Source: Amycolatopsis marina (lineage in GTDB: Bacteria > Actinomycetota > Actinomycetes > Mycobacteriales > Pseudonocardiaceae). From it: a stretch of 64,000 bases of DNA. The notes under the pieces are model-generated. The model was not told the origin of the DNA and made no database searches. It saw only the letters and a program-made list of their open reading frames with translations. The stretch's first letter is position 1; every line of letters begins with the position of its first letter. This document shows positions 17,171 through 26,825 of this stretch, piece by piece. The stretch spans positions 63,650 to 127,649 of the forward strand of contig NZ_FOKG01000011.1 in assembly GCF_900111885.1 (NCBI RefSeq), in the 5' to 3' direction. Made by a program: the position numbers and the translations under genes.

Positions 17171-18508
17171 ATGAACGCATCGCGCGAGCATGGGCCACGC
17201 ATAGAGCGAGCGACACCGAACGATCTGATGACGCTCGCCTCCGATATCGGGTCACCGTCGCTGCAGATCGCCGGTGTCGTGCTGCTCGAGACACAGGTTC
17301 CCCTCACGCTGTCGAGGGTCCGGGACGCGCTCGACGTCAGGGTGGCGCAACTCGCCCGTTTCCGTCAGCGTCTGGTTTCCGTCGCGCCAGGGCTTGGCCG
17401 TCCGATTTGGATGGATGACCCCACCTTCGACATCCGGCGACACGTGCGGCAGGCGCGTTGCCCGGATCCGGGAGACGAGGAAGCGCTACTGGGGATGGCA
17501 TCCCGTGTCGCCACCGAGCCACTCCCCGACGACCGTCCACTCTGGTCAGCTACCGTGGTGGACGGGCTCACCGGCGGACGAACAGCGTTGATCGTGACGT
17601 TTCACCACGTGCTCACCGACGGTGTCGGCGGCCTCGCGGTGCTCGCCCATCTGATGGACCACCCACCGGGCACCGGCGAAGAGCCCGATACCGGCTTCCC
17701 GCATACACCACCCACACCCGTACAGCTGATGACCGACGCCGTGGGCAGCAGACTGCGCGCACTGCTCGCTGCGCCGAAGGCGGTGCGCGAGATCAGAACC
17801 GCACTCGCACAGCTTCGCCTTGTCGCGACCACGCGACGCTCCCCCGCCTCGCTGAGTCGCGCGATCGGCACCCGCAGGCAGTTCGCGGTGGCCAGCTGCA
17901 AACTCGTCGACATCAGGGCGACGGCGCACTCCCGCGACGCCACCGTGAACGACGCACTGCTGTGCGCGGCCACCGGCGCGCTGCACGCTCTGCTGCTCCA
18001 TCGAGGGGAGGACGCGGACTCGCTGACCATTTCCATTCCGGTATCGGCACGCCGGACCGACAGCACGGCCCACCTCGGCAACCAGGTGGGGTCGGTGCCG
18101 GTTGCGCTGCCCACGAAGGGACCATCTCGCCTGGAAGCCATCGCGCGCATCACCCGCAGACACAAGGCGGTGGCGCGGGGAGTCTCCTCGGTTCTGCTCG
18201 CGCCGCTGTTCCGCTTGCTCGCCGCGTTGAATCTGCTCGGGTGGATCATCCGCCGACAGCGCCTCGTCGTCAGCTCGGTGACCTACCTGCACGGCCCGCC
18301 CGCTCCGCTGTACTTTCTCGGTGCGCAGGTGGCCGACATCGTTCCGATCACCGCCATCAAGGGGAACATGACGGTCTCCTTCGTCGCGCTCTCCTACCGC
18401 GACACACTGCTCGTCACGGTCATCGCCGACTCGGACCGCTGTCCGGACCTGCCGGTGCTGGTCGCGGCGCTGCAGCGGGAACTCGATGCGCTCGCCCATG
18501 GCGGATGA
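17171..18508 (+). CDS. WS/DGAT-family wax ester synthase / acyl-CoA:diacylglycerol acyltransferase
   Basis: 445 residues from the ATG at 17171; an in-frame upstream ATG at 17105 would add 22 unconserved residues. The catalytic HHxxxDG motif is H145-H146...D150-G151 ('HHVLTDGVGG'), and 'LGNQVGSVPVALP' is the second conserved region of the family. These enzymes make triacylglycerol or wax esters as storage lipid in actinobacteria. The N-terminus 'ATPNDLMTLASDIG' fits the family. Its stop overlaps the next start by four bases (ATGA). Confidence 0.93.
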   Translation: MNASREHGPRIERATPNDLMTLASDIGSPSLQIAGVVLLETQVPLTLSRVRDALDVRVAQLARFRQRLVSVAPGLGRPIWMDDPTFDIRRHVRQARCPDPGDEEALLGMASRVATEPLPDDRPLWSATVVDGLTGGRTALIVTFHHVLTDGVGGLAVLAHLMDHPPGTGEEPDTGFPHTPPTPVQLMTDAVGSRLRALLAAPKAVREIRTALAQLRLVATTRRSPASLSRAIGTRRQFAVASCKLVDIRATAHSRDATVNDALLCAATGALHALLLHRGEDADSLTISIPVSARRTDSTAHLGNQVGSVPVALPTKGPSRLEAIARITRRHKAVARGVSSVLLAPLFRLLAALNLLGWIIRRQRLVVSSVTYLHGPPAPLYFLGAQVADIVPITAIKGNMTVSFVALSYRDTLLVTVIADSDRCPDLPVLVAALQRELDALAHGG

Positions 18509-19281
18509 CGCCAATGCTTTCGCCGGCACGACCCGACCTCATTCCCGCTCTTCCGCGGAGAGTCACGGAGCAAACCGGATATCAGTTCACCGCCTACGGA
18601 CTCTCGCACTGGTTGGTGCTGCTCGTGTTCGCCGCCGGATCGGCCGCGCTGATCGCGTGGGGACGCAGGCACCACGGAACCGCGCGCGCACGATGGTTCA
18701 GCAGGGCCTTCGCGATCGTCGTCATCACCCTGCACCTGACCGTGCAGCTCTACTCGGCCGTGGCCGCCGAATGGAACATCGACCTCGTCATTCCCCTGCA
18801 CCTGTCCGACCTGGCGGGATTCGTCGTCGCGTACGCGTTGTGGTCCCACCGGAAATGGGCGCACGCCCTGACCTACTACTGGTGCCTGACCTTGAGCGCC
18901 CAGGCACTAGTGTCGCCCGTGCACACCGGACCGGACTTCCCACATCACGAGTTCCTGGCGTTCTGGACGATGCACCTACTCGTCATCTGGGCCGCGATCT
19001 ACCTGACGTGGGGTCTCGGGGCGCGACCCGACTGGCGCAGTTTCCGGGTCGCGGTCCTCGTCACCCTGTGCTGGGTCGGGGTCGCCATGTCGTTCAACGC
19101 TTTCTCCGGCACCAATTACGGCTTCCTCAACCGCAAGCCCGAAATCACGACTGTTCTGGACCTTTTCGGGCCGTGGCCGGTGTACCTGGTGCCGGAGTTC
19201 GCGCTCGTCCTGACCGTCTGGGCCCTGATGACCCTGCCCTGGACCAGACAGCCGACGCGAAGACCGGCGGGGCGGACCTGA
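18505..19281 (+). CDS. TIGR02206/YwaF-family integral membrane protein
   Basis: 258 residues with about seven TM helices. 'GLSHWLVLLVFA' near the N-terminus, 'LPLHLSDLAGF'-type (here IPLHLSDLAGFVVAY) and 'FNAFSGTNYGFLNRKP' are characteristic of the YwaF family, whose role is unknown. The ATG at 18505 overlaps the WS/DGAT stop by four bases, so the two are co-translated and a link to storage or envelope lipid is possible but unproven. Confidence 0.88.
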   Translation: MTPMLSPARPDLIPALPRRVTEQTGYQFTAYGLSHWLVLLVFAAGSAALIAWGRRHHGTARARWFSRAFAIVVITLHLTVQLYSAVAAEWNIDLVIPLHLSDLAGFVVAYALWSHRKWAHALTYYWCLTLSAQALVSPVHTGPDFPHHEFLAFWTMHLLVIWAAIYLTWGLGARPDWRSFRVAVLVTLCWVGVAMSFNAFSGTNYGFLNRKPEITTVLDLFGPWPVYLVPEFALVLTVWALMTLPWTRQPTRRPAGRT

Positions 19282-19371
19282 ACCCCGCTCGGCACTCCGC
19301 GCATTGGTGCCCTACCGTGCAGCCGGCCGAGATGATGCGGCTTCAACACGAAGTCGATGCCCGCACGTTTC

Positions 19372-20208
19372 TCAGCCCTGCCACACGGTCAACCGGCTCA
19401 TTCGTACTCCGGCGCCGTCGAGGTACATGCCGATTGGCTTGTTGTTGTAGGTCACGCCGTTCACCACGCTCGGTGCGGATCCGGCCGCGGTGCGCACGAT
19501 CAGCCGATCGTCGGAGTTGTCCGACGCCATCCTGCGGTAGACGCTGATCCGGTCGTCGTGCCAGCTGATCTTGAAGGTGCGGTAGGTCTCTATCGGTGTC
19601 GGATAGTGGACGTTCGCCAGTCGCGTGTACTCATGCCCGTACTCCCGGGAGATCGTGATGTATCCGGATTCGCGGATCAGCAGGATCACGTAGTTGTAGT
19701 CGTTGCTGTGGTGACCAACCATGATCTTGAGCCCGCCGTTGGTCGAGCGGCGCACTCCCCCGATGGTCTGCCCGCCTTTCGGGTCGTACCACAGCGTTCG
19801 CCCGGTCACCACGACCGACATCGGCTGGCGGAAGCTCTTGCGTGACCGCACTCGCACCCGGCGTACGTTGTGGCCCCAGTCGCCGCGATGGAAGGGGGCG
19901 GAATAGCTCCCGTTCTCCACCGTGCCGAGATCGCCGTTGTGCACCCACAGTCCGCCACGCACATGTGTGGCGGAGTAGGTGACCAACTCGGGGCTGTTGG
20001 AAAAGTTGCTGTCATTGCTCTGGCTCGTGGCGCCGCGGAACATGTTGTAGCTGGTGCCGGCCTCCGCCACACCACCGGCCAGGAGGCTGCCGCCGCCGAA
20101 GGTCGCCAGGCCACCGGCGGTGAGCAACCCGAGTCGTAGCATGTCGCGACGGTCGAGACTCGACGGTTCGTTGTTTCCGCTGACCGGGTCGGCGTCGCGT
20201 TCGTCCAC
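19372..20208 (-). CDS. Secreted Tat-exported protein, probable concanavalin-like beta-sandwich
   Basis: 278 residues from GTG at 20208, chosen because AAGGAGG lies 6-12 bases upstream; in-frame codons further up are not supported. The N-terminus has a Tat signal ('DRRDMLRLGLLTAGG', then a hydrophobic run and 'AEAG'). The mature part is rich in aromatic and polar residues with repeated beta-strand patterns ('GLKIMVGHHSNDYNYVILLI', 'TFKISWHDDRISVYRR'), resembling laminarinase/lyase-like jelly-roll proteins. No catalytic motif is assignable, so this is a secreted protein of unknown activity. Confidence 0.75.
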   Translation of the reverse strand: MDERDADPVSGNNEPSSLDRRDMLRLGLLTAGGLATFGGGSLLAGGVAEAGTSYNMFRGATSQSNDSNFSNSPELVTYSATHVRGGLWVHNGDLGTVENGSYSAPFHRGDWGHNVRRVRVRSRKSFRQPMSVVVTGRTLWYDPKGGQTIGGVRRSTNGGLKIMVGHHSNDYNYVILLIRESGYITISREYGHEYTRLANVHYPTPIETYRTFKISWHDDRISVYRRMASDNSDDRLIVRTAAGSAPSVVNGVTYNNKPIGMYLDGAGVRMSRLTVWQG

Positions 20209-20480
20209 AGCGTCCTCCTTGACTTGTTGAAAATAGCCAGAATGAGACCATATTCTGTTACCAGTCCACACACCAGCGTCCGGCGTTCACCCCGCACCTG
20301 GCTCATTCCGTGACGGCAGATATTCATTGACCCGTTGTCAAGTTGTGACTGTAGTGAGCATTGTTTTAGAGTCTCAGCAGTTCGGTTCAAACAAGTAGCC
20401 GCGTGAAAGCATGCTGCGCTGCTTGGTCCACCGAACGGCGCCGCGCTTTCCGTGGCAGTTCGCGTGTGAGGAGACAACGC

Positions 20481-20849
20481 ATGTCCAATACGGGCCCGCG
20501 AGACCTGCTCAGCGTACGAACGGATCATCGCGACGGCGTCGTCGTGGTCCGGATTGAGGGCGAGGTCGACCTGACGGTCCTTCCCGATGTGACTTCGGCG
20601 CTGGCCCGCGCGTTGTCCGGCGGTTCCAACGCGGTGCTCGTGGACATGTCCGCCGTCGGCTTTCTGTGCACTCGGGGAGTATCGCTTCTGATCGACGTCG
20701 AACAGCGGGCTGGACAACAGGGCATCCGCCTGTGTCTGGTCACGGCGCAGCGCGCGGTGCTACGGCCCATACGGCTGCTCGGCCTGCACGAACGGTTCCT
20801 CATCCGACCGTCCGTGGCGCAGGTTCTGGAGGAGTTGGCCGACACCTGA
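20481..20849 (+). CDS. STAS-domain protein (anti-sigma factor antagonist-like) lacking the usual phospho-serine
   Basis: 122 residues from ATG 20481 with GAGGAG upstream. The fold is clear: 'VVVVRIEGEVDLTVLPDVTSAL', 'AVLVDMSAVGFLCTRGVSLLIDVEQRA' and 'LRPIRLLGLHERFLI'. In ordinary antagonists (SpoIIAA/RsbV) the loop reads FLDSSGL with a phosphorylatable serine; here it is 'FLCTRGV', with Thr as the only hydroxyl residue. It may be controlled differently or not at all by an RsbW-like kinase. No kinase gene is adjacent. Confidence 0.88.
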   Translation: MSNTGPRDLLSVRTDHRDGVVVVRIEGEVDLTVLPDVTSALARALSGGSNAVLVDMSAVGFLCTRGVSLLIDVEQRAGQQGIRLCLVTAQRAVLRPIRLLGLHERFLIRPSVAQVLEELADT

Positions 20850-20952
20850 CAGCCACGACGGCAGTGCCCGATGCCGGTGTGGGTCGATCGATCAGGAATC
20901 GAGAAGCCGTTGCGATCGAGTCGTACCTAATGTGATCGCCAAGGAGATCACG

Positions 20953-21459
20953 TTGACCGAATGGAGGCGGGCAGTGGCACGGAATCAGCACGCGGAGAAT
21001 CGCGAGGGGCGCAAACCGGGTACGCCCGGCACGTTTTCGCGATGGACTCAGCGAAAGATGAATGCGCGCACGAACCGCAAGATCCGGCGCGGCCGTGGCA
21101 AGTTGATGGGCATGGAGTTACTGATCCTGAACACCACAGGCCGCCGGAGCGGGCAACCACGGGAGACCCCGGTGGCCTGGTTCCCCGATGAAGACGGCTG
21201 GCTGATCGTCGCGTCGGGCGGTGGTAGCCAGCACCCGGACTGGCACGCCAATCTGCGGGCGCACCCCGACCGGGTGACGGTCGAATTGCCCGGCCGCGAC
21301 CCTTTGCCGGTGACCCCGCACCAACTCAACGGCGCCGATCGTGAGCAGGCATGGCAGCGCATCGCGGCGGCGCAGCCGCGCATCGCGAAGTACCAAAGCA
21401 AGTCCGACCGGGAGTACCCGGTGATCCGGCTCAGCCCCCCACGAGTGCCGAGGCGATGA
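20953..21459 (+). CDS. Nitroreductase/quinone reductase family protein (Ddn-like, F420-dependent type)
   Basis: 168 residues from TTG 20953, which has AAGGAG at 20941-20946 with ideal spacing; a GTG at 20932 in the same frame is the alternative. 'GMELLILNTTGRRSGQPRETPVAWFPDEDGWLIVASGGGSQ' (split here as seen around residues 50-90) is the split-barrel signature of the Ddn/DUF385 family, with 'HPDWHANLRAHP' completing it. Family members use deazaflavin F420H2 to reduce quinones. The substrate is unknown. Converges on the MerR-HEAT gene. Confidence 0.88.
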   Translation: MTEWRRAVARNQHAENREGRKPGTPGTFSRWTQRKMNARTNRKIRRGRGKLMGMELLILNTTGRRSGQPRETPVAWFPDEDGWLIVASGGGSQHPDWHANLRAHPDRVTVELPGRDPLPVTPHQLNGADREQAWQRIAAAQPRIAKYQSKSDREYPVIRLSPPRVPRR

Positions 21460-22423
21460 GGGCGACAGACCGGTCATCGTCGTGGGCCAATTGCCGCAGG
21501 ACGCCCTGTGCGAGGTTCGCCGGCATCTCGGCGAGTGCCTGGGTCAGGCGTATCCGCACCGCGGAGTCCGCGGTGTGCGCGGCGAGTTCGTCGACCAGTG
21601 CCCGCATGATCCGGTCCGCGCACTCGGGGTCCACCGACAGCGTTCCCAGGACCTCGGCCGCGTCGACGTCGTTCGTGCCGTCGACCACCATGCCGACGAG
21701 TATCGGTACCGCTGCGGTCGCGCCACGTGAACCCAACGCGAGAGCAGCATGCTTCCGCACCGACGGGTCCGAGTCGCCGAGCGCGTCCGCGAGCACCGTG
21801 GTCGCCTCGTCACCGGACATCTCGGCGATCGCGAGGACCGCACGCCGCCGGATTTCGACGTCCGCCGAGTACACGCCGGACGCCACGCTCGCCACACCGC
21901 CACCGCCCGCCCGCGCGAGTGCCCACCGCAGGGCACCGGCGACGTTCGGATCGGATTCGGCGAGGACCGCCCCGGCCAGCAATTCGGCGGGAACCGGCAC
22001 GTCCTCGGTCGGGGCGAGGACGGTCTGCTGGCGGCGTGCGGCGTCGGGCGAGTTGAGCCCGTGCAGGAGTTCGACGATGCGCAGTACCTCCTGCCAGCCG
22101 AACGGCGCCGAGGCGTCGACCGTACGGAGTCGCTCGAGCAGCTCCTGCTCGCGCTTCAGTCGGTCTTCGGTCCGGCGGATGAGGTCGGCGACCAATGTGG
22201 ATGGTGCGAAGGCGGGATCCTCCAGAGCGCGGCCGATCTGCCGCAGCGACAGTCCGAGCGACCGCAGACTTTCCACGTGGAAAATCCGGCGAATGTCCTC
22301 CGCGGAGTACTCACGGTAGCCACCCACGGTGCGACCGGTCGGTCGCACCAGCCCGAGGGAGTCGTAGTGCCTGAGCATCCGGGTACTCACCCCCGAGCGG
22401 CGTGCCACCTCGCCGATCAGCAC
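21431..22423 (-). CDS. MerR-family regulator fused to HEAT repeats
   Basis: 330 residues. The MerR winged helix ('MLIGEVARRSGVSTRMLRHYDSLGLV') and its coiled coil cover about 1-110. The rest is HEAT-like helical repeats ('DVEIRRRAVLAIAEMSGDEA', 'DPSVRKHAALALGSRG', 'DSAVRIRLTQALAEMP'), which replace the usual small-molecule or metal domain. HEAT repeats bind proteins or nucleic acids, so this regulator may sense a protein partner. Its start overlaps the end of the upstream HEAT gene by seven bases. The end overlaps the Ddn-like gene by 29 bases on the other strand. Confidence 0.92.
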   Translation of the reverse strand: MLIGEVARRSGVSTRMLRHYDSLGLVRPTGRTVGGYREYSAEDIRRIFHVESLRSLGLSLRQIGRALEDPAFAPSTLVADLIRRTEDRLKREQELLERLRTVDASAPFGWQEVLRIVELLHGLNSPDAARRQQTVLAPTEDVPVPAELLAGAVLAESDPNVAGALRWALARAGGGGVASVASGVYSADVEIRRRAVLAIAEMSGDEATTVLADALGDSDPSVRKHAALALGSRGATAAVPILVGMVVDGTNDVDAAEVLGTLSVDPECADRIMRALVDELAAHTADSAVRIRLTQALAEMPANLAQGVLRQLAHDDDRSVALIASALVGG

Positions 22424-23112
22424 GCTGTTCCCTCGACTCTCTCCGAGCCGAGCGCGACAACCCGCTTCGCCACGTCGACGGCCTCGTCGAAGCCGGAATC
22501 CGGGTCGTGCAGGAGCCGCTCCGTAGCGCGGGCGTGCGCACGCACCATCGGGTCGGCGCTCGCGAATCCCGTCTGCAGGGCCGGCCCGATCACGTCTCCG
22601 AGCGCGACGAGCGCCCGGCTGAGACTCAGTCGCACATACCGGTCACCACGACCGAGTTCGGTGGCCAGTTCCACGGCCAGCCCTTCCTTTTCCCCGGCAG
22701 GCACGAGGACGACGGCAGCACGCCATGCGCTTCGCGCGACCTCGTCGTCGGCGTCGTGCAGCAACGACCGCGTGATCGCAGGCCACACATTCTCGTCTCC
22801 TATCTTGGACAGCGTATGCAACGCCTGACTTCGGGCCTGAGCGTGCTCAGAACGGAGTTCCGCGCGCAGTCCGGGCACCGTGACCTCCGGCGGGAGGCGG
22901 GTCAACGCCCAGGTGAGCATGTCACGCACGAAGAAGTCCGGCTCGATCGCGCACCGTGCCAGGAGCGCGTCGACGAGCCCGGGGTCGGGTTGCGTGCCGG
23001 CCATCATGGCCGCCTTGAGCCGCGTCGACGAGTTTCGTGCGGCCAGCGCGTCGAGCAGGCGCGTGTCCGGTGAATTTTTGTGTGGCGAGTTGACGGGGAC
23101 CACCTCCTGCAC
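22417..23112 (-). CDS. HEAT-repeat protein, operon partner of the MerR-HEAT regulator
   Basis: 231 residues made almost wholly of HEAT-like repeats ('DFFVRDMLTWALTRLP', 'HAQARSQALHTLSKIGDE', 'DDEVARSAWRAAVVL', 'DRYVRLSLSRALVALG'). No catalytic motif. The GTG at 23112 is used; GTG 23103 in the same frame is possible and may suit the very short leader implied by the MerR-type promoter. As the first gene of the operon and the same repeat type as the regulator's sensor half, it is a good candidate partner or antagonist of that regulator (inference). Confidence 0.85.
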   Translation of the reverse strand: MQEVVPVNSPHKNSPDTRLLDALAARNSSTRLKAAMMAGTQPDPGLVDALLARCAIEPDFFVRDMLTWALTRLPPEVTVPGLRAELRSEHAQARSQALHTLSKIGDENVWPAITRSLLHDADDEVARSAWRAAVVLVPAGEKEGLAVELATELGRGDRYVRLSLSRALVALGDVIGPALQTGFASADPMVRAHARATERLLHDPDSGFDEAVDVAKRVVALGSERVEGTAC

Positions 23113-23121
23113 CCAGTGAAG

Positions 23122-23145
23122 ACCTTGTCACAGTGTCAAGGTCAA
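23122..23145 (-). promoter_or_regulatory. MerR-type operator/promoter of the HEAT operon
   Basis: ACCTTG and CAAGGT half-sites (23122-23142) form a 21-base dyad with one mismatched pair beside the centre. On the minus strand a TTGACC -35 element (23145-23140) abuts it, leaving the over-long spacer typical of MerR-activated promoters. This strongly suggests that the MerR-HEAT protein controls its own operon. Confidence 0.7.
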
Positions 23146-23175
23146 GTGCGTGGTCCCCGGAGTGTCGCGATGTGC

Positions 23176-23361
23176 CTACGACGGGGAGAACCCGGTCTCC
23201 CGCCCCGGTGGGTCCGCGGGTGGGGGCACGTTCTCGTCCGCAATGGACTCGGCAACCTCCTGATTCTCCTCCGCGACCCGCTTTGCTTCGTCGATCTGCT
23301 CTTCCGACTCGGCCAACGGCTCCTCGTCTGCCTGCTCCCGCAGGCTCCGTTCCCCGTCCAT
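23176..23361 (-). CDS. Small acidic hydrophilic protein
   Basis: 61 residues, rich in Glu, Asp and Ala ('QADEEPLAESEEQIDEAKR', 'AEENQEVAESIADEN'), predicted helical then disordered, with no signal or TM segment. The ATG is preceded by AAAAGGAG at good spacing, the main reason to accept it as real. No family recognised. It is transcribed towards the HEAT operon region but ends before its promoter. Confidence 0.6.
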   Translation of the reverse strand: MDGERSLREQADEEPLAESEEQIDEAKRVAEENQEVAESIADENVPPPADPPGRETGFSPS

Positions 23362-23665
23362 CAGGTGCTCCTTTTCCTCGAGAGCTGTGCCGTCCTCCGG
23401 CTAACCATTGCGCCGACGGGGCAAACGCGGGACGACCTCCCTTCGGCGTGCGGCGAAAGTCGGGTCTCCTGTCGGCCCTCCGTTGCTGAACGGGCGTGAC
23501 CAGCAGTTTTCCGGCAACGACCATTTTGTACGCATCCCATACGTAGTGCTGCCTCGGTTGTTCCCGACCTGACCCCTCGTCAACAGTGACTCCAGTGGCC
23601 GCTGGTGATCAACACGCCACCCCTGTGAGTGGCTACTCACCCGATCGTGAACGAATGGAGTACTG

Positions 23666-25219
<1,554 letters not shown>

Positions 25220-25254
25220 ACCACGAGGTCACGCTCTGACGAGAACACCGACGG

Positions 25255-25291
25255 GACGTGGGCGGAGTTGCCAGCCGGCTCCGCCCACGTC
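25255..25291 (+). terminator. Hairpin terminator after the subtilase gene
   Basis: A 13-bp perfect stem (25255-25267 with 25279-25291) closes an 11-base loop, 35 bases after the stop codon. Confidence 0.75.
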
Positions 25292-25395
25292 GGCTGACGC
25301 TGACAGAATATGTCGGATCGGTAACGGTCGGCATCGAAGCAGGGGCGCCGGGTACTCGGGTGGGACAGCTGCAGTCGACGTGCGGAGATCCGATC

Positions 25396-25896
25396 ATGCC
25401 CCTGGCTCAGCCACACCACCTCGGCCGGCTCGCCGCCGCCGCCGTTTTGGTGCTCGGTCCATGGTTCCTGGCGAGCTGCGACAACGGTGACGGCACCGGT
25501 GGCGGCTACGGCACTGGTGATACGACCGACACGGCCGCCGAAACCAACTCTGAGCCTGCCCCTCAGGACGGGCAGGCCTATTTCGCGAACGGCGACCATC
25601 TCGGCGAGAAGGTGTCCGTCACGGCCGCCGTGGACGTGCCGCTCAACGAGCGCGCTCTGGTACTCAACGCGGGCGAGTACGGCGACAACTCGCTCCTGGT
25701 GCTGCTGGACCAGAAAGCCCCGAACTTCCAGGAAGGCGACCTGGTCACCGCCACAGGTACCGTCGAGAACTTCACCTACGAGCAGTTCAGCGAGAAGTAC
25801 AACCTGGTCCAGGCAGCCATCTACGACGGTTACACCGACGAACAGTTCTTGAACCAGGCCACCGTCGAGGCCGCGAAGGACGCGCCAACCGGCTGA
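25396..25896 (+). CDS. Lipoprotein with OB-fold-like domain, function unknown
   Basis: 166 residues from ATG 25396 (GGAG upstream). The signal peptide ends in the lipobox 'FLASC', so C28 would be lipidated and the protein held on the outer face of the membrane. A Gly/Thr/Glu-rich linker is followed by a compact domain ('DHLGEKVSVTAAVDV', 'LVTATGTVENFTYEQF') whose pattern resembles small OB-fold lipoproteins. No enzymatic motif. Stands alone between two terminator-like regions. Confidence 0.75.
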   Translation: MPLAQPHHLGRLAAAAVLVLGPWFLASCDNGDGTGGGYGTGDTTDTAAETNSEPAPQDGQAYFANGDHLGEKVSVTAAVDVPLNERALVLNAGEYGDNSLLVLLDQKAPNFQEGDLVTATGTVENFTYEQFSEKYNLVQAAIYDGYTDEQFLNQATVEAAKDAPTG

Positions 25897-25965
25897 GACA
25901 CGGCGTACTCGCCCTCCCCGGAGGGTGCAGCGCGCCGTTCGGCCTGACCGCGTCGGTGCCTGACC

Positions 25966-25985
25966 GCACTTTTCCACAAGAGTGC
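25966..25985 (+). repeat. 20-base hairpin element, copy 1
   Basis: GCACTTTT and AAGAGTGC form an 8-bp stem (one G-T pair) around a 4-base loop. Copy 2 lies at 26029-26048 with the same outer stem, a different loop and a shifted wobble pair. Between them, 25988-26012 forms a third hairpin (GACCAG/CTGGTC). Confidence 0.55.
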
Positions 25986-26028
25986 ACGACCAGAGGCTCT
26001 CCGCCCCTGGTCACGGGGTTGGAGCCGC

Positions 26029-26048
26029 GCACTTTTGCGGGAAAGTGC
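26029..26048 (+). repeat. 20-base hairpin element, copy 2
   Basis: GCACTTTT and GAAAGTGC pair over 8 bp around a 4-base loop. Stem length and position of the T-rich arm match copy 1 at 25966-25985, so the pair is not chance noise in GC-rich DNA. Confidence 0.55.
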
Positions 26049-26159
26049 GACGGCGGTGGGCGGCGCGCGATGGACGCTCCCGATCAGATCATCTGACTGG
26101 TGCAGAACCAAGACACGCAGTGGCCAGGACGTGGACGTTCGAGCTGCATCGTCGGGAGT

Positions 26160-26819
26160 ATGAGCAACGAGACCAGCGAGAACAGTTGCCACGGTTTCCG
26201 GCGAGCACAGGCAGTGGTCGTCGCGGCTGGACTGTCAGTGACATTGGTGGCCTGTGGCACCACACCCTCGTCGACCTCCCCGGTACAACAGGGGGCGGCC
26301 CCTGGCAGCTCACCGGCCGGTGGCGCCCAGCAGCAAAGCATGCCGAACGAGGACGCCGAGCCGACAGGTGCCGAGCCGACAGGTGACGGAAGCATCGGAC
26401 ACAACCAGTCCCTCACCCCGTTCGACACCGACCACATCGCACTCGGAAAGCTGGATCCAGCCCTGCTGCGAGCGGTTCAGCAGGCGGCCACCGACGCACG
26501 GGCGGACGGGATCGAGTTTTTCGTGACGTCGGGCTGGCGGAGCAAGGAGTATCAGCAGCGTCTGCTTGAAGAAGGCATCGAAAGGTACGGCAGTCTCGAA
26601 GAGGCGAGGAAGTTCGTCAACACCCCGGAGAAGTCGACGCACGTGTCCGGCAAGGCAATCGACCTCGGCCCGACCGACGCCGATGACTGGCTCATCCGGC
26701 ACGGTTCGAGATACGGCCTCTGCCAGACCTACGCGAACGAGATGTGGCATTTCGAACTGATGACCACGCCGGGAGGCGAATGCCCGGCACCACTGGCGGA
26801 CGCCACCGTCGCTCCCTGA
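26160..26819 (+). CDS. VanY/M15B-type D-alanyl-D-alanine carboxypeptidase lipoprotein
   Basis: 219 residues from ATG 26160; a GTG at 26100 in frame is the alternative. Lipobox 'TLVAC' (C32) anchors it outside the membrane. The catalytic domain shows 'TSGWRSKEYQQRLLEE', zinc ligands in 'STHVSGKAIDLGP' (His and Asp) and 'NEMWHFEL' (Glu and His), all M15B/VanY hallmarks. It should clip the last D-Ala from peptidoglycan stems. No VanRS-type resistance cluster is present, so a housekeeping wall role is more likely. Converges on the AfsQ-operon lipoprotein six bases away. Confidence 0.92.
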   Translation: MSNETSENSCHGFRRAQAVVVAAGLSVTLVACGTTPSSTSPVQQGAAPGSSPAGGAQQQSMPNEDAEPTGAEPTGDGSIGHNQSLTPFDTDHIALGKLDPALLRAVQQAATDARADGIEFFVTSGWRSKEYQQRLLEEGIERYGSLEEARKFVNTPEKSTHVSGKAIDLGPTDADDWLIRHGSRYGLCQTYANEMWHFELMTTPGGECPAPLADATVAP

Positions 26820-26825
26820 AACGGG

